33,973 nucleotides of DNA, taken from Synechococcales cyanobacterium C42_A2020_086. GTDB lineage: Bacteria; Cyanobacteriota; Cyanobacteriia; Elainellales; Elainellaceae. Position 1 is the stretch's first letter. Each line of letters opens with the position of its first letter. The notes under the pieces are model-generated. The model did no database searches. It saw nothing but the letters and a program-made list of their open reading frames with translations, and was not told the origin of the DNA. Below, piece by piece: positions 16,953 to 25,676 of the stretch. The DNA is taken from assembly GCA_015272325.1 (NCBI GenBank), contig JACYLU010000027.1, forward strand, positions 1-33,973, read 5' to 3'. Both the position numbers and the translations under genes were made by a program.

Positions 16953-17294
16953 ATGCGACTTGTCTGGGTACCGATCCTCACTTTAACTGTCGGCTGGGCA
17001 AACCCGTGGTCAATAACGCGAGGCATTGAGGAACCGGCACAGATGGTTGAGGTCGTCCTCAGCCAAACTCCCGTTGGCACCCCGGTCGATGATGCTCAGC
17101 AGTTCATGGAGCGGGAGGGATTCAGCTGCTCTCGCAGTACCAACCAGCCCTTCGGAGACCGGGAGAATCCAAACTACATCTACTGTGACCGCTCTGAGGG
17201 CTTCCTAGTCCTGCGGCGGTGGCAAGTCGCAATCGTTCATCAGGACGGTAGAGTGGTGGAAGTACTAGCCAGCACTGGGCTAGTTGGACTGTAA
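16953..17294 (+). CDS. small exported protein, unknown function
   Basis: A 113-residue protein beginning with a short hydrophobic stretch (MRLVWVPILTLTVGWA) that looks like a signal peptide. The rest carries two cysteines (C59, C78) that could form a disulphide, and the segments VGTPVDDAQQFMEREGFSCS, YIYCDRS and RRWQVAIVHQDGRV. This pattern (a PVGTP..DA..FM...GF.C opening, then a strand-rich end) recurs in short uncharacterised periplasmic proteins. AGGGA lies about 11 bases upstream of the ATG. It may be cotranscribed with the DHH gene. Its TAA is inside a 13-bp tandem duplication. Confidence 0.7.
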   Translation: MRLVWVPILTLTVGWANPWSITRGIEEPAQMVEVVLSQTPVGTPVDDAQQFMEREGFSCSRSTNQPFGDRENPNYIYCDRSEGFLVLRRWQVAIVHQDGRVVEVLASTGLVGL

Positions 17295-17314
17295 CACCAA
17301 GCTGTAACACCAAG
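17289..17314 (+). repeat. 13-bp exact tandem duplication across a stop codon
   Basis: CTGTAACACCAAG occurs at 17289-17301 and 17302-17314. The first copy contains the last codon (CTG) and TAA stop of the small exported protein, so the duplication copies the gene end. Confidence 0.97.
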
Positions 17315-17365
17315 ACAATAGCCAGAACATCTCGGGATCTGGAAACCTAAGATAAACCCAATGGA

Positions 17366-17542
17366 TTAGATCGCTCTAGATAACTTTGCAGCTAGACTAA
17401 GCCCTGAAACCCCAAACTCATTCAGTTCATTAAATCGTTCTAATACATATTCACGGTAACTTCCTTGTGAAATATATTTGGCAATATACCTCATATCGAA
17501 GTTTTGGACTTCAATATCTGGTAAAATCACTCCTAGATTCAC
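17366..17542 (-). CDS. possible small ORF or gene remnant, 58 residues
   Basis: A minus-strand frame from GTG at 17540-17542 to TAA at 17366-17368 encodes 58 residues with natural-looking composition, for example DIEVQNFDMRYIAKYISQG and ERFNELNEFGVSGLSLAA. It lies in an otherwise empty AT-rich stretch. There is no convincing ribosome binding site, and an in-frame TGA lies four codons upstream at about 17546-17548, so it may be the 3' end of a decayed gene rather than a functional one. I do not recognise the family. Confidence 0.3.
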   Translation of the reverse strand: MNLGVILPDIEVQNFDMRYIAKYISQGSYREYVLERFNELNEFGVSGLSLAAKLSRAI

Positions 17543-17806
17543 CGCTCAGATGGTCTCGCATTCATTTAGATACAGCTCATCTTCAAATGCTTTCTAGTGA
17601 ATCAGATCGCACCTGATTAGACACTACAACCATGCCAACTAAAATATTGTCACGATAGCACTCTTAATCTATCTCTTTTGATTGCAACAGCATTCGTTTC
17701 GAGGTTTCTACTCGACAGTTCAGCTTCGCAAATATGATTCACTTGGCTGCCAGTTTGCGCTGACTGCGGCTCGGTTACGGGACGATTGCTCTCATCTTGT
17801 AAAGAG
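17543..17806. other. AT-rich noncoding stretch downstream of the permease gene
   Basis: About 264 bases, visibly more AT-rich than the coding DNA around it. No gene, RNA or terminator recognised. With the small ORF before it, the gap between 17294 and 17807 is about 510 bases. Confidence 0.5.
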
Positions 17807-19624
17807 TTACAATCCATAGAGCCAGACAATCAGCAACGGCGTTAGGATTGCCAGGATTAGGTTAAGCGGTGCTCCTACCCGCGTAAAGTCGAAGAATTTG
17901 TAGCCACCAGGACCATAGACCATAGTGTTGGTTTGGTAGCCGATGGGCGTCATGTAGCTATTGGAGGCGGCAAAGGTGACGGCAAACATAAACGCCAGCG
18001 GATTCAAGCTCAGGGCCTTGGCTACCTCGACGGCAATGGGAATCATCAGGACCACGGCAGCGTTGTTGGACAAAACTTCCGTCAGGAGAGACGTCACCAC
18101 ATAGAAGAACATCAAGATCCAGAATCCCGATAGATTGCCCCCCACTGCCAAGAGCTGATCAGCGAGCCATTTGGTAGCACCAGAGTTTTCCATGGCAATG
18201 CCGAGAGGAATCAGACCTGCCAGCAGAATGATCACGTCCCAGCGAATGGCGCCATACACTTCTCCGGGTTTCAGGCAGCCCGTAATGACCATAAGAATGA
18301 CCCCGGCTAGTGCGGCCACCAAGATCGGCATCCAGTTCAATGCGGCAACCACAATCACCCCCAAGATAATCGACAGAGCAATCCAGGCTTTGTCTTGACG
18401 GAGGGTTTCTACATCCCGCTGTTCCAGCACTAGCAGTTCGCGGCTGGTTTGTAAGCCCAGGAAGCTTTCCCTAGGTCCCTGAACCAGCAGCAGATCGCCA
18501 AATCGCAGCGGTACTTTACCTAAGCGTTCTCGAATCACCTCTTCGCCGCGCCGAATGGCCAACACGGTGGCATTGTAGCGCTGCCGGAAGCGCAAATCTT
18601 TTAATGTGGAACCGGCTAAGCGAGCATTCGACAGAATCAAAACTTCAGCAATTTTTTCTTCCCCCGAGGTCAGCTCGGTTTCCAGAGAGTCGCCGTTCAT
18701 CTCTTTTCGGCTGAACTTGACATCGGGCACAATGTCAAGACCTCGCTCATCGCGGATTTTGAGCAGATCTTCCCGGCTGCCGCGCACAATCAAGATATCG
18801 CCTGCCGCCAGCACTTTATCGGCTAGAGGCTGGGGAAAGTGGGCCCCATCGCGGATCAGCTCCAGCACGCTGATATCGAATTTGCGCTGCACGCCACTAG
18901 AGCGGAGAGTTTGCCCGACTAGACTAGAACGCGGCGTGATAATTACTTCGCTGACATAGTCTTTGAGGCTGTAATCTTGACCAAAATCTCCGCTGGGTGC
19001 TTTGCGATCGGGCAATAGCCGTGGTGCTGCGAAGGCTAAATATATCAGACCAATGACGAAGGTGATAACCCCCAAAGCGGTGAACTGGAATAAGCCAAAT
19101 TCGCCGTAGCCCAGCTTTTGAGAAATGCCGCTAGCCAGGACGTTCGTAGAAGTGCCAATGACGGTGATCATGCCACCTAGCACCGTGGCGTAGGAAAGGG
19201 GAATCAGCAGCTTCGAGGGCGAGATGTTTTGCTTTTTGCACCAGTCTTCCACAATCGGCAGAAACACCGCTACGACTGCCGTGTTGTTAATAAACGCCGT
19301 AATCGGTCCGACAATCATCCCCATGACAATAATTTGCCGCCTCGGGCTTTTGCCACCCCACTTCAGCAGAAAGTCACGCACCACCTGAATAACCCCCGTG
19401 CGGGCAATGCCGGCACTGAGGATGAACATGGCCATCACGGTAATCGTAGCCGAGTTGCCAAAGCCGGAAATGCCTTCCTCGGGGCTGACCAGTCCCAGCA
19501 ACATCAAGATAACCGTGATCGCTAGCGCCGTTAGATCAACCGGCAGCCACTCCACGGCGAAGGCAATCAGCGACACCACCAGAATAATCAGGGTGAGAGC
19601 AATCGGATTGAAAATCTCGGTCAT
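17807..19624 (-). CDS. SLC13-type permease with two RCK_C (TrkA-C) domains
   Basis: A 605-residue inner-membrane transporter of the SLC13/DASS (citrate-sulphate) group. The N-terminal membrane half contains ITAFINNTAVVAVFLPIVED and GTSTNVLASG. Two TrkA-C domains form the central soluble loop (about 225-290, VGQTLRSSGVQRKFDISVLE; about 325-392, AGSTLKDLRFRQRYNATVLA). The second membrane half has SNNAAVVLMIPIAVEV and SNSYMTPIGYQTNTMVYGPG. This architecture is common in cyanobacterial sulphate or other anion permeases; the substrate is not determined here. Three in-frame starts exist: TTG 19657, ATG 19651 and ATG 19624. I choose 19624, which places MTEIFNPIAL just before the first helix with GAGG 11 bases upstream, but this is uncertain. 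Confidence 0.9.
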   Translation of the reverse strand: MTEIFNPIALTLIILVVSLIAFAVEWLPVDLTALAITVILMLLGLVSPEEGISGFGNSATITVMAMFILSAGIARTGVIQVVRDFLLKWGGKSPRRQIIVMGMIVGPITAFINNTAVVAVFLPIVEDWCKKQNISPSKLLIPLSYATVLGGMITVIGTSTNVLASGISQKLGYGEFGLFQFTALGVITFVIGLIYLAFAAPRLLPDRKAPSGDFGQDYSLKDYVSEVIITPRSSLVGQTLRSSGVQRKFDISVLELIRDGAHFPQPLADKVLAAGDILIVRGSREDLLKIRDERGLDIVPDVKFSRKEMNGDSLETELTSGEEKIAEVLILSNARLAGSTLKDLRFRQRYNATVLAIRRGEEVIRERLGKVPLRFGDLLLVQGPRESFLGLQTSRELLVLEQRDVETLRQDKAWIALSIILGVIVVAALNWMPILVAALAGVILMVITGCLKPGEVYGAIRWDVIILLAGLIPLGIAMENSGATKWLADQLLAVGGNLSGFWILMFFYVVTSLLTEVLSNNAAVVLMIPIAVEVAKALSLNPLAFMFAVTFAASNSYMTPIGYQTNTMVYGPGGYKFFDFTRVGAPLNLILAILTPLLIVWLYGL

Positions 19625-20010
19625 AGAGTATTCGGCCTCAAGGGGGGTCATGGGCAAAAACGCAGTACTGCTCGGCAGACTGCTTGGCTGCTTTCTACGC
19701 TACGCAACTCATCTTTACCAAGGTGGCATAGAAGGGGACGTCCTGGAACTAGATTGAGCTGGAGCCACACATCAGGGTTATCCAAAGGTCATCAAACAGG
19801 CATTAAAAAGCAGCCCAAGCTCGATCTAGCCTGGATCTCAAGGAACTGGGGTAAGAGTAAACCACGCTCACAGGGGGAACCTTCACATCTCTATAACATT
19901 TGCGCTTTGCCAGCATCAGGCTCAGCGAGTGAAAGTTTTTGGGAACTTCACATTGGCTTAACCTGATATCGGGGACTGGATTAGACTGATTAGCTCAGGT
20001 CAGGGTTGGC
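19625..20010. other. intergenic region between the permease and recG
   Basis: About 386 bases containing the permease promoter and the region downstream of recG. No gene, RNA, strong terminator or tandem duplication recognised. Imperfect repeats of CTCAGGTCAGG type occur near 19992-20020 but are not exact. Confidence 0.5.
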
Positions 20011-22521
20011 TTAGGTCAGGATCGTGCCACCCAGCAGTCGCTGATAGCGGTACTCTAATTCAGCTTTGATCAATGACCAGCGCTCTAGCTGTGGATCCAG
20101 CTCGATGATTTTTTGGGCTGCCTCGCGGGCTAGCTCCAGTACTGCCTGATCTTCAACGAGACTGGCTAGGGCGAAGTCCGGTAGCCCCGATTGGCGGGTG
20201 CCCAGCACTTCTCCGGGACCCCGAAAGCGCAGATCCATTTCTGAGATAAAGAACCCGTCCTGCGATTGTTCTAGCACCTTCAGCCGCTGGCGCGCCGTTT
20301 CACTTTTAGAGCTGTTCATCAGCAAACAAAACGATTGAGCCGCCCCCCGCCCAACCCGGCCGCGCAACTGGTGGAGCTGCGAGAGTCCAAACCGTTCGGC
20401 ATGTTCGATCAGCATCACGGTGGCATTGGGCACATCAACCCCCACTTCAACAACGGTGGTGGAAACGAGGATCTGCGTCTGGTTGTTGCGGAACCGGGTA
20501 ATGGCGTCTTCCTTTTCGGCAGAACTCATGCGCCCGTGCAGCAAGCCCACCCGGAAGTCGGGAAATACGGCATCCTGTAAGTGCTGGTATTCATCAATGG
20601 CGGATTTTAGGTCTAGCTTTTCCGACTCTTCGACCAGCGGCAGCACCACGTACACCTGCCTGCCCTGAGCCACTTCCCGCCGGATCAGGTCATAGGCGTG
20701 CTGGCGATCTCGTCCGCTGAGCAACGTGGTTTGAATTGCCTGCCGTCCGGGAGGCAGCTCGTCGATCTGGCTGACATCGAGGTCGCCGTGTAGGGTTAGC
20801 GCCAGGGTTCTAGGAATCGGGGTAGCAGTCATCGTCAGCACATGGGGAAAGCTGCCTTTCTGCTGCAAGCGGGCCCGCTGCTGCACCCCAAAGCGATGCT
20901 GCTCGTCGATCACCACTAGCCCTAGTCGCTGAAACTCCACCGGGTCTTCGATTAAGGCGTGGGTGCCTACTAGCAGGGGCAGTTCTCCGGTGGCAAGCTG
21001 CGCCAGAATCTCTCGTCGTTTGGCGGCTTTCGTGGATCCGGTCAGCAGTTCTACCGGCAGATGCAGCAGGTTAAACCAGCTCACCAGCTTGTGGTAGTGC
21101 TGCTCGGCCAGCACCTCGGTGGGAGCCATCAACGCCGCCTGATAGCCTGCCTGGATCGCCGCCAAAATTGCCACCACTGCCACCACGGTTTTGCCCGACC
21201 CAACATCGCCTTGCACCAGTCGATTCATGGGCACCGGCTTCTGTAAATCGGTGAGGATGTCATTGACAACCCGCTGCTGCGCCGAGGTGAACTGAAACGG
21301 TAGCACCTCATAGAACTGCTGAATCAAGGCTCCGGTAGGGGCGAGGGTAGCACTGGTCTGCTGTTGCTTCTGGGCTAAGCGTCGCTTGAGCAGCCCGAGC
21401 TGCAAGTAGAAAAACTCATCGAACACCAGGCGATGGCGGGCGGCCGCGAGGGCATCAGCATCGGGGGGAAAGTGGATATCGGCCACTGCCTGCGCCAGAG
21501 GAGCCAATTCGTACGTTTGCCGCAGTCCCTCAGGCAGGGGGTCTACAAGCTGCTGAACGGCGGGCAGAGCGGCCACCACGGCTTTGCGCACCAGATCCGC
21601 CCCCACACCGTCTGTGAGGGGATAGATCGGCACGACCCGCCCCACTTTCAGAGAATCGATCGAGGCGTTGGAGTGGTCCAGCACTTCAATCTGGGGATCT
21701 TCGAGGGTGGTGCCGTACTTATCTTTCTTGACTAAGCCAGAGGCAGCAATCACTGCTCCCACCGGGTAGAGCTTTTTCTGCTGCTCCTGCCAACCGCGAT
21801 TCCGATAGCGAGTGCCAGCATAGAAGCGGCTTAGCTTGAGTTGCCCGCTGTGATCCTGCACCAGCAGCTCAAAAATAGTCAGCTTGGCATTCTTGGGGCT
21901 ATTGAAACAGGTGCATCGCTTGACGGTGGCAATTAGCGTCACGGTTTCGCCGGGCACCAGCTCCCGGATATTCACCTGCCGCGCATAGTCGATGTGGTCA
22001 CGGGGATAGTAGTAGAGCACATCGCGCACGGTAGATAGCCCCAGCTTGGCCAGCCGCTCAGCACTTTTGGGTCCAATGCTCGGCAGGTAGGTAATGGCTT
22101 GATCGAGCGTTACCTTGACCGCCGGACGCTCGGGAGCAAGGGCAACGGTGCGGGGGCGTTTAGTGCGACGCGGCGGAGCGGATGCTGGAGCAGAGGTTGC
22201 GCTAGACGAGCTGCCGCTGTCGGACACGGCAATGGGCGATGGTTCTGGTGATGGTTCTAACCGCTGGCGGGCTTGATGCAGCAGGCGGCGTGTCTCGGCA
22301 ACTAGATGCTGCCGCTGGGCAAAGCTGAGTTCCGGATATTTGGCATATTCACCGGCAATTTGCTGCAACCGCAGACGGTCGGCTCGTGGCAGTTCCACCG
22401 GCGGCTGGTTGAGGCTAAAGCTCAGAAACTCACTGAAGCGATACTGAGTTCCCAGCAGGTCATTGAAGCCTCGCTCGGCTTCTACAGAAAGGGCTTTTTG
22501 CAGGCGTAACCAGTCCAGCAT
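20011..22521 (-). CDS. recG: ATP-dependent DNA helicase RecG
   Basis: An 836-residue branch-migration helicase that remodels stalled replication forks and Holliday junctions. Order of parts: an N-terminal helical extension typical of cyanobacterial RecG, a Ser/Pro-rich linker (about 88-125), the wedge/OB domain (about 140-290), then the helicase core with GDVGSGKT (438-445), APTEVLAEQH, DEQH box in VVIDEQHRFG (539-542 for DEQH), TATPIPRTLALTLHGDL and the QLRGRVGRG motif VI. The length exceeds that of E. coli RecG (693) because of the N-terminal extension and linker. A 12-bp direct repeat (22238-22258) in the linker encodes EPSPEPSP. It is divergent from bvdR with 168 bases between. Confidence 0.96.
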   Translation of the reverse strand: MLDWLRLQKALSVEAERGFNDLLGTQYRFSEFLSFSLNQPPVELPRADRLRLQQIAGEYAKYPELSFAQRQHLVAETRRLLHQARQRLEPSPEPSPIAVSDSGSSSSATSAPASAPPRRTKRPRTVALAPERPAVKVTLDQAITYLPSIGPKSAERLAKLGLSTVRDVLYYYPRDHIDYARQVNIRELVPGETVTLIATVKRCTCFNSPKNAKLTIFELLVQDHSGQLKLSRFYAGTRYRNRGWQEQQKKLYPVGAVIAASGLVKKDKYGTTLEDPQIEVLDHSNASIDSLKVGRVVPIYPLTDGVGADLVRKAVVAALPAVQQLVDPLPEGLRQTYELAPLAQAVADIHFPPDADALAAARHRLVFDEFFYLQLGLLKRRLAQKQQQTSATLAPTGALIQQFYEVLPFQFTSAQQRVVNDILTDLQKPVPMNRLVQGDVGSGKTVVAVVAILAAIQAGYQAALMAPTEVLAEQHYHKLVSWFNLLHLPVELLTGSTKAAKRREILAQLATGELPLLVGTHALIEDPVEFQRLGLVVIDEQHRFGVQQRARLQQKGSFPHVLTMTATPIPRTLALTLHGDLDVSQIDELPPGRQAIQTTLLSGRDRQHAYDLIRREVAQGRQVYVVLPLVEESEKLDLKSAIDEYQHLQDAVFPDFRVGLLHGRMSSAEKEDAITRFRNNQTQILVSTTVVEVGVDVPNATVMLIEHAERFGLSQLHQLRGRVGRGAAQSFCLLMNSSKSETARQRLKVLEQSQDGFFISEMDLRFRGPGEVLGTRQSGLPDFALASLVEDQAVLELAREAAQKIIELDPQLERWSLIKAELEYRYQRLLGGTILT
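22238..22258 (-). repeat. 12-bp-period duplication in the recG linker
   Basis: GATGGTTCTGGT at 22238-22249 is followed by GATGGTTCT at 22250-22258. On the coding strand it yields EPSPEPSP in the flexible linker, where copy changes would be tolerated. Confidence 0.85.
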
Positions 22522-22689
22522 TGACGGGGAAAAGAGAAATCCGGACGAAAGATTTCTTCAGTGTAGCGCCGAGGTTGATTTTCGTTCGCTCAGCCAAAGC
22601 GTTGTCCTGAACGTGCGCTGCAACAAAGCCCTTACCGATTAGTGCTAGGGTGATAACCAGTAATTTTGTTGAGCAGGTGAGGATTCAGG

Positions 22690-23685
22690 GTGGAGAAACC
22701 GCTGCAGGTGGGATTGGTCGGCACCGGCTACGCCGCCAAACTGAGGGCAGAAACGCTGCAAGCCGATGCTCGCGCTGAGTTAGTGGCCGTGGCTGGGCAT
22801 ACTCCCGACACAACTGCCGCCTTTAGCCAGACGTATGGGGCCGAGGCACTGAGCGACTGGCAGACGTTGGTGCAGCGGTCTGATCTTGATCTAGTAGTGA
22901 TTGCCAGCATTAATAGCGACCACGCGGCAATTGCCCGAGCGGCGTTGCAGGCTGGCAAATCCGTTGTGGTGGAATATCCGCTGGCGCTGGAGTTTGCAGA
23001 GGCTGCGTCATTGGTGGAGCTAGCCGCTGCCCAAGGAAACCTGCTGCATGTGGAGCACATCGAGCTGCTGAGCGGCATTCATCAGGCTGCCAAGACGGCC
23101 TTGCCCACGATCGGCACCCCCTTCTACGTCCGCTACACAAGCCTCAATGCCCAGCGCCCAGCGCCCCAAAAGTGGACTTATCACCCCCGACAGTTTGGCT
23201 TTCCGCTGGTGGGGGCAGTCTCCCGAATCCATCGCCTCACCAATCTGTTTGGCTCCGTAGCCACCGTAAGCTGCCAAGCCCGCTTTTGGGATAGGGCGAA
23301 CGAAGTCGATGCCGATCGCGATGCCTACTACACCTCCTGTCTTTGCACGGCCCAACTGCGGTTTGTTGGCGGCGTAGTGGCAGAGGTGGTTTACGGCAAG
23401 GGGGAAGCCCTGTGGCAGTCGGCTCGCTCCCTAGAGATTCATGGTGAGAATGGCGCGATTTTGATCGACGGCGAGCAGGGGCAGCTCGTAACGGCTGAGG
23501 GAACGCAGTCGCTGGAGATGGGCAGTCGGCGCGGGCTATTTGCCAAAGACACGACTATGGTTCTGGATCACCTCACCCAAGGCACGCCACTCTATGTGTC
23601 GTTGCCGGCTAGCCTGTATGCGCTGCAGGTCGCCGATGCTGCCCGCCGCTCAGCCGAAATTGGGCAAACCATTCAGTTGCATTGA
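22690..23685 (+). CDS. bvdR: biliverdin reductase BvdR (Gfo/Idh/MocA fold)
   Basis: A 331-residue NAD(P)H-dependent enzyme that reduces biliverdin IX-alpha to bilirubin. The Rossmann motif is VGLVGTGYAAKLRAE (glycines at 8, 11 and 13). Family-specific segments agree with Synechocystis BvdR as I recall it: VVVEYPLALEFA, NLLHVEHIELLSGIHQA, APQKWTYHPRQFGFPLVGAV, VAEVVYGKGEALW, GSRRGLFAKDT and PLYVSLPASLYALQVAD. The GTG start at 22690 has TGAGG about 8 bases upstream, and the protein begins directly with the first beta strand. In cyanobacteria this enzyme affects phycobilin pools and phycobilisome assembly. It is convergent with the GT39 gene. Confidence 0.9.
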   Translation: MEKPLQVGLVGTGYAAKLRAETLQADARAELVAVAGHTPDTTAAFSQTYGAEALSDWQTLVQRSDLDLVVIASINSDHAAIARAALQAGKSVVVEYPLALEFAEAASLVELAAAQGNLLHVEHIELLSGIHQAAKTALPTIGTPFYVRYTSLNAQRPAPQKWTYHPRQFGFPLVGAVSRIHRLTNLFGSVATVSCQARFWDRANEVDADRDAYYTSCLCTAQLRFVGGVVAEVVYGKGEALWQSARSLEIHGENGAILIDGEQGQLVTAEGTQSLEMGSRRGLFAKDTTMVLDHLTQGTPLYVSLPASLYALQVADAARRSAEIGQTIQLH

Positions 23686-23710
23686 CGGTATCCATTGCGT
23701 ACATAGCCCC

Positions 23711-25369
23711 TCACCGGCTTGGCAGCTGGATTTGCCACAGCCAGTTGTTAAAACCCTCGGCGAGGGGTTTGATGTCGTAGGTTTGCTGCTGGTTGAGCTG
23801 GGTCAGCCAAGCCTCGGAAGGGCGGGGGTTGAACAGAAACACCGTCTCTGCACCATTGGGCAGAGGAGGCAGATAGGGCTGGTCAAGCCATTCGCGATGG
23901 GCATCACAGGCGTAGCATTGCGGTCGCACTAACAGCAGCACGTCGGGATTGAGGTAGTGGGTCAGGGCAAACAAATCGCCAACTTCGGCATCACTAATGA
24001 CGAGCGGACCCGGACTCTGATTAATCTGCGCGGTCAGGGCGGGCACGGTGCGGTTATGAACTTTGTGCCACCAGCTGGGTGATGTGGCAATGGCAGCCGA
24101 AGAACCGATGCCCACTAGCACAATCACTAGGGCAACACCCTGCCAGAGGTACCGCTGCCAGCGTTTAACCGTGGAACTATCCCAGAGCTGCTGCGACAGC
24201 AGGTAGGTGAGTGCCAGTTCAAAGCCAATGTAAACGGGCACAAGATAGCGGGGAATCGTTGAGCGTTTACCGCCATAGATCAAATCCGGCAGGGTGAGGG
24301 CAATCGCCGGCACCGCAATTAGCGTCATGACAAACCACCAAACCCGCAGCGGCGTACGGCGACAGAGCAGATATAGCCCATAGAGGACGCCTACCCGAAC
24401 AAGGAGATTGGCAGCACTAACCATGGCCCGCAGGGGCAAGGGCAGCACCAACTCACCGCGATCGACAAAGGGCAAGCTCAGATGGTACGCCCACAATTTT
24501 CCGAAACTGCGAAGCGTGAAGCGATTTTCCACCGCTAACCAGTTGGTGACGGTATCCACCTGCGACTGATTCTGGGCAATGGCCATAAGCCAGGGTGCGA
24601 AAGCCAGCGTCGCCAAACCCAGGGCCGCCAGGATAAACCGCAGATTGCGCCGCAGCCGAAACCGCTCTACACCTGCCACATAGAGTAAATGCGCCTGCGC
24701 TACCAAGATCGAAAACAAATAGGTGTAGAAATTCACAGTACTGGCCAGGGCGTAAGCTGTCCAGTGAACGGCCGCCTTCGACCGCATGGCTCGCAGCAGG
24801 GCAACGCTAGTCAGCAGAGTAGTCAGCGTCCAGAGGGCTGTGGGACGGGCTTCTTGAGCATAGGCGACCTGAAAGGGGGAAACTGCCAGTAGCAGCATTC
24901 CTATTGAAGCGGCAGCAGGCGATGCAAACAGCTCCCAGCAGAGCCAGCCCATTAGGGGAATAGCCAACACGCTGGCAACGATAGACAGGCTGCGCAAACT
25001 GGTGATTGAGTCTCCAAACCAATCTGCCCAGAGTCGCGCCAGTACAAAATACAGCGGCGTATGCTGCGGCTCTTCGGCGGCTAAGCCCTGCACAGTGTTG
25101 AACAGGGTTTTATGGGAGTTAAGCTGTTGGTAGCGTTGAAAGACTGCCGCCCTTACGGGTTCATCGGTAGACACGGCCTGTACCACCTCTGCTTCGGTGT
25201 AGCCCGAGACGCGCAGCGCTGTGAAGGCTTCGTCGTACCAGAACACTTTGTCACTGAGGTTAATGATTCGTAGCCCGATGCCGATGATAAGACAAAGCAG
25301 TACGCACCATCGCCAAAGCCGGGGGAGAGAGTACCAGTTCTGGGGAATTCTGGGTTTGCTGTTGCTCAT
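23711..25369 (-). CDS. membrane glycosyltransferase, GT39/PMT_2 (ArnT-like) family
   Basis: A 552-residue polytopic GT-C enzyme. It begins with a transmembrane helix (about 19-37) followed by a periplasmic loop carrying WYDEAF (D46-E47), the catalytic acidic pair of this superfamily. QHTPLYFVLARLWADWF (102-118) is the second conserved loop, and about 8-10 further hydrophobic helices follow. A soluble C-terminal part (about 430-552) faces the periplasm. Such enzymes transfer a sugar from a polyprenyl-phosphate carrier to a lipid, glycan or protein outside the membrane. It is divergent from a gene for a GT2-GtrA fusion, which would supply such a lipid-linked sugar. The acceptor is unknown. Confidence 0.85.
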   Translation of the reverse strand: MSNSKPRIPQNWYSLPRLWRWCVLLCLIIGIGLRIINLSDKVFWYDEAFTALRVSGYTEAEVVQAVSTDEPVRAAVFQRYQQLNSHKTLFNTVQGLAAEEPQHTPLYFVLARLWADWFGDSITSLRSLSIVASVLAIPLMGWLCWELFASPAAASIGMLLLAVSPFQVAYAQEARPTALWTLTTLLTSVALLRAMRSKAAVHWTAYALASTVNFYTYLFSILVAQAHLLYVAGVERFRLRRNLRFILAALGLATLAFAPWLMAIAQNQSQVDTVTNWLAVENRFTLRSFGKLWAYHLSLPFVDRGELVLPLPLRAMVSAANLLVRVGVLYGLYLLCRRTPLRVWWFVMTLIAVPAIALTLPDLIYGGKRSTIPRYLVPVYIGFELALTYLLSQQLWDSSTVKRWQRYLWQGVALVIVLVGIGSSAAIATSPSWWHKVHNRTVPALTAQINQSPGPLVISDAEVGDLFALTHYLNPDVLLLVRPQCYACDAHREWLDQPYLPPLPNGAETVFLFNPRPSEAWLTQLNQQQTYDIKPLAEGFNNWLWQIQLPSR

Positions 25370-25676
25370 CGGGATGCTGGTCAGAAGCTCGCGACGTCAC
25401 CCCCACTATGGTCTGGACAATGGTAGCTCGTCAATGCCGCATGAAAGCCGCGACGCAGTGCAAATGTCGTCCGCAGGTCCTTTGCTGCACCAATTGTGAG
25501 GTGCAAGACCCCACAATCAGGTAGGATGAAGCATTGCCGAAATTGCTGAATCGGATGATCTGCGGCTAGGGAACCTGTGCTCTGTTTTTTGATCCGTCTA
25601 TTGGATAAATCGATTGAATTAATCCGTTTTGCGAGCCAGCGTTTGGTGAATTGGTGTTTGGTGTAAGTGAGCTGCT
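25370..25676. other. divergent promoter region between the two glycosyltransferase genes
   Basis: About 307 bases that must contain both promoters. It holds one good inverted repeat (25493-25517). No gene recognised. Imperfect repeats of GTTTGGTG (25641-25648 and 25656-25663) lie just before the plus-strand start. Confidence 0.5.
25493..25517. promoter_or_regulatory. inverted repeat, candidate operator
   Basis: ATTGTGAGG (25493-25501), 7-base spacer, CCCCACAAT (25509-25517); 8 of 9 positions are complementary. It lies between divergent glycosyltransferase genes, where an operator for a dimeric regulator would be expected. No T run follows, so it is less likely to be a terminator. Confidence 0.4.
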
